DNA of 64,000 nt, from assembly GCF_004792665.1 (NCBI RefSeq), contig NZ_SRZX01000001.1, positions 1,550,001-1,614,000 of the forward strand. Direction: 5' to 3'. This document shows positions 61,789 through 64,000 of this stretch, piece after piece. Each line of letters starts with the position of its first letter. The first letter of the stretch is position 1. The translations under genes and the position numbers were made by a program. This DNA comes from Marinobacter orientalis. Its GTDB lineage: Bacteria > Pseudomonadota > Gammaproteobacteria > Pseudomonadales > Oleiphilaceae. The notes below the pieces were generated by a model. That model worked only from the letters and a program-made list of their open reading frames with translations, was not told the DNA's origin and made no database searches.

Positions 61789-64000
61789 TTATGCCGGCAT
61801 AATCGAACACAGGGTGGCTTTGGTCTCTTGCATCTGCGTGACCGAGTCATACCCGTATGTCTGAATCGTGTTAGAGGATTCGCCCAGGACATATGGGTCA
61901 GCGCCCTCGGGATACTTGTGCCTTAAATCCTTACCCTCGAGATGTCCGCCGAAGTGGAAAGGCATAAAGACCACACCTCTGCCAACGCGCTCGGTGATCA
62001 TCGCCTTTACCCTGATGCGACCGCCCTCAGGGCCGGAAACCCAGACATCGTTGCCGTCACGAATGTTCAGGTTATTCGCATCGTACGGATTCACCTCAAT
62101 GAACATATCCTGCTGCAGTTCCGCCAACCAGGGATTTGAACGCGATTCGTCACCCCCACCCTCGTATTCAACCAGGCGGCCTGAAGTCAGAATGAGGGGG
62201 AATTCCTTGCTGAAGTCGTTCTTCTGAATCGACTCGTACAGCGTCGGGACGCGCCAGAAGTGCTTGTCTTCATAGGTCGGATAATCTTTGACCAGATCGC
62301 GACGACTGGTGTACAGCGGCTCGCGGTGAAGCGGCACTGGATCCGGGAAGTTCCAGACCACAGCGCGCGCTTTGGCGTTGCCGAAGGGGGCACACTCGTG
62401 CTTGATTGCAACGCGCTGTATGCCGCCTGAAAGATCAGTCTTCCAGTTGGTTTCGGGGCCTGCAACCGCGTCAATACTGGCACGCTCTTCGTCCGTAAGA
62501 TCGCCGTCCCAGCCCAGATCCATCAGCATCTGCATGGTGAATTCCGGGTAGCCGTCCTTGATCTCCGAATTTTTCGAGTAGACGCCTTCAGCAAGCAGGT
62601 TCTCGCCGTCGCGCTCGACACCAAAACGGGCACGGAAAGTGAGTCCGCCCCTGGACACCGGCAATGACATATCGTACAGGTTCGGTGTTCCCGGGTGGTT
62701 CATCTCGGCGGTACCCCAGGATGGCCATGGCAGGCCGTAAATATCACCGTCACAGGGCCCACCCACGGCACGCAGGGTCGTCTTGTCAAAGTGGTGCTGG
62801 TTCGCCATGTGTTTTTTCAGGCGCTCGGGCGACTGACCGGTATAGCCGATGGTCCACATGCCGCGGTTGAATTCGCGGGTAAGGTCCTCGACAACCGGGA
62901 TGTCACCTTCCACGGCAATGTTGCGGAACATGCGATCGGTGAAACCGAACTTGTCAGCAAACAGCTTCATGATCTCGTGATCGACCTTCGAGTCAAAGTT
63001 CGGCTCGATGACCCTTTCACGCCACTGGAGCGATCGGTTGGAAGCGGTTACTGAACCATGGGTCTCGAACTGGGTTGTTGCCGGCAACAGGTAGGCGCCG
63101 TCCTTACGATCGTGCAGCACCGCTGATACGGTGGGGAAGGGGTCCACTACCACCAGCAGGTCCAGTTTTTCCATGGCTTCCTTCATTTCAAGCATACGGG
63201 TCTGCGAGTTGGGCGCGTGGCCCCACAGAACCATTGCCCGGGTGTTATCGGGCTGGCCCAGGTTTTCCTTGGCTTCCAGAACACCGTCGATCCAGCGGGA
63301 TACGGGAATGCCCTTCTCGTTCATCATGGCCTTGGACTTGCCGTTTTTGTCCCACACGGCAAACCGGCCTTTCAGCCAGTCCTGGTCTTCCTCCCAGACG
63401 CGGGCCCAGTGAGCCCAGGCGCCAGCGCTCAGGCCATAGTAGCCTGGCAGGGTATCGGCCAGGACACCCAGGTCAGTGGCACCCTGAACGTTGTCGTGGC
63501 CACGGAAGATGTTGGTGCCGCCGCCGGAGACGCCCATATTGCCAAGTGCCAGCTGTAATATGCAGTAGGCGCGCGTGTTGTTGTTACCATTGGTGTGCTG
63601 GGTGCCACCCATGCACCAAATGACAGTGCCGGGGCGGTTATTGACCAGGGTACGCGCAACGCGCTCAAGCTGCGCACCCGGGGCGCCGGTGACGCGCTCG
63701 ACTTCTTCAGGGTTCCAGCGCTTCACCTCTTCACGGATGTCGTCCATACCGTACACCCTGGTGCGGATGAACTCCTGGTCTTCCCAGCCGTTTTCAAAGA
63801 TGTGCCAGAGCAGGCCCCAGACCAGCGCGACGTCTGTGCCCGGCCGGAAACGCACATACTCGTCAGCATGGGCGGCAGTACGCGTGAAACGCGGATCACA
63901 AACGATGAGCGGCGCGTTGTTTTCTTCCTTGGCCTTCAGAATGTGCAGCAGCGACACCGGGTGCGCTTCCGCCGGGTTGCCGCCGATCACGAAGATCGCC
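61789..64000 (-). CDS. Formate dehydrogenase alpha subunit (molybdopterin), 5' end outside the window
   Basis: Over 735 C-terminal residues of a bis-MGD oxidoreductase. AIFVIGGNPAEAHPV, GTDVALVWGLLWHIFENGW, VIWCMGGTQHTNGNNNTRAY and the C-terminal molydopterin-dinucleotide domain (FPLILTSGRLVEYEGGGDE, FIEVNPYDANNLNIRDGNDV, RVGRGVVFMPFHFGG) are typical of formate dehydrogenases of the N/O type. The active-site Cys or selenocysteine and the N-terminal 4Fe-4S lie beyond the right edge and cannot be checked. It oxidises formate to CO2; the operon layout indicates electron transfer to quinone. Confidence 0.9.
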   Translation of the reverse strand, partial: AIFVIGGNPAEAHPVSLLHILKAKEENNAPLIVCDPRFTRTAAHADEYVRFRPGTDVALVWGLLWHIFENGWEDQEFIRTRVYGMDDIREEVKRWNPEEVERVTGAPGAQLERVARTLVNNRPGTVIWCMGGTQHTNGNNNTRAYCILQLALGNMGVSGGGTNIFRGHDNVQGATDLGVLADTLPGYYGLSAGAWAHWARVWEEDQDWLKGRFAVWDKNGKSKAMMNEKGIPVSRWIDGVLEAKENLGQPDNTRAMVLWGHAPNSQTRMLEMKEAMEKLDLLVVVDPFPTVSAVLHDRKDGAYLLPATTQFETHGSVTASNRSLQWRERVIEPNFDSKVDHEIMKLFADKFGFTDRMFRNIAVEGDIPVVEDLTREFNRGMWTIGYTGQSPERLKKHMANQHHFDKTTLRAVGGPCDGDIYGLPWPSWGTAEMNHPGTPNLYDMSLPVSRGGLTFRARFGVERDGENLLAEGVYSKNSEIKDGYPEFTMQMLMDLGWDGDLTDEERASIDAVAGPETNWKTDLSGGIQRVAIKHECAPFGNAKARAVVWNFPDPVPLHREPLYTSRRDLVKDYPTYEDKHFWRVPTLYESIQKNDFSKEFPLILTSGRLVEYEGGGDESRSNPWLAELQQDMFIEVNPYDANNLNIRDGNDVWVSGPEGGRIRVKAMITERVGRGVVFMPFHFGGHLEGKDLRHKYPEGADPYVLGESSNTIQTYGYDSVTQMQETKATLCSIMPA

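Noticed and set aside
1..64000. tRNA, rRNA, CRISPR arrays, insertion sequences or prophage genes
   Set aside because: I saw no cloverleaf-like genes, spaced direct repeats, transposases or integrases; the only dispersed repeats are the four palindromic elements.

Overview
The window looks like a chromosomal piece of a marine, Marinobacter-like gammaproteobacterium. That assignment is an inference from gene content and order: a complete liuRABCDE leucine operon, many acyl-CoA ligases and dehydrogenases, a quinone-linked formate dehydrogenase, a BCCT transporter, and moderately GC-rich DNA. There are no rRNA or tRNA genes, CRISPR arrays, phage genes or transposases that I can support. Almost all of the window is coding, and no gap without a gene exceeds about 260 bases.

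Region 1 (1-17 kb) is acyl-CoA catabolism. On the minus strand liuR-liuA-liuB-liuC-liuD-liuE (11648 down to 4364) turns isovaleryl-CoA into acetyl-CoA and acetoacetate. It is followed by an AhpD-like protein and a long-chain acyl-CoA ligase. Divergent from liuR, on the plus strand, are an AlkK-like ligase, an HSD10-like dehydrogenase, an acyl-CoA dehydrogenase and a thiolase, which together fit isoleucine or short-chain acyl-CoA oxidation. A LiuR-type palindrome lies between the two units. Four copies of an unnamed long-palindrome repeat sit in the intergenic gaps here. They share a conserved core, but their outer arms differ completely between copies while staying complementary within each copy.

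Region 2 (17-25 kb) is mixed: an AraC regulator, a CheV coupling protein, a D-lactate-dehydrogenase-like flavin/Fe-S protein, an MscS channel, two small conserved proteins and an enoyl-CoA hydratase.

Region 3 (25.5-44 kb) holds two Liv-type ABC transporters around acyl-CoA genes. The first (livGHMKF-like) is translationally coupled to an acyl-CoA synthetase and ends at a terminator. The second unit starts with an SDR, an acyl-CoA dehydrogenase, an APH-fold phosphotransferase, a small DUF6285-like protein and an acyl-CoA synthetase. This set matches the levulinate/4-hydroxyacid genes lvaD, lvaC, lvaA, lvaB and lvaE of Pseudomonas putida. It continues into its own Liv-type transporter (KHMGF order), a TetR regulator and a CoA-transferase.

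Region 4 (44-48 kb) is a minus-strand sulfur unit: two YeeE/YedE half-transporters, a lipoprotein with NPCAA repeats in front of a CX4R phosphatase/rhodanese-like domain, and an unknown His-rich protein. An LpxR-like outer-membrane protein follows.

Region 5 (48-56 kb) is a LysR-controlled plus-strand operon: aldehyde dehydrogenase, an M19 dipeptidase homologue without the usual HxD motif, a BCCT transporter, an unrecognised 576-residue protein, a DUF3726 protein and a RidA protein. It is a plausible uncharacterised pathway for a betaine-like compound that passes through an imine.

Region 6 (56-64 kb) has a YdcH protein, glutamate dehydrogenase, an FkbM methyltransferase and cytochrome b561. 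A minus-strand formate dehydrogenase operon (alpha, beta, gamma) then reaches the right edge; it ends in an overlooked 41-residue membrane protein coupled to a TusA-like sulfurtransferase.
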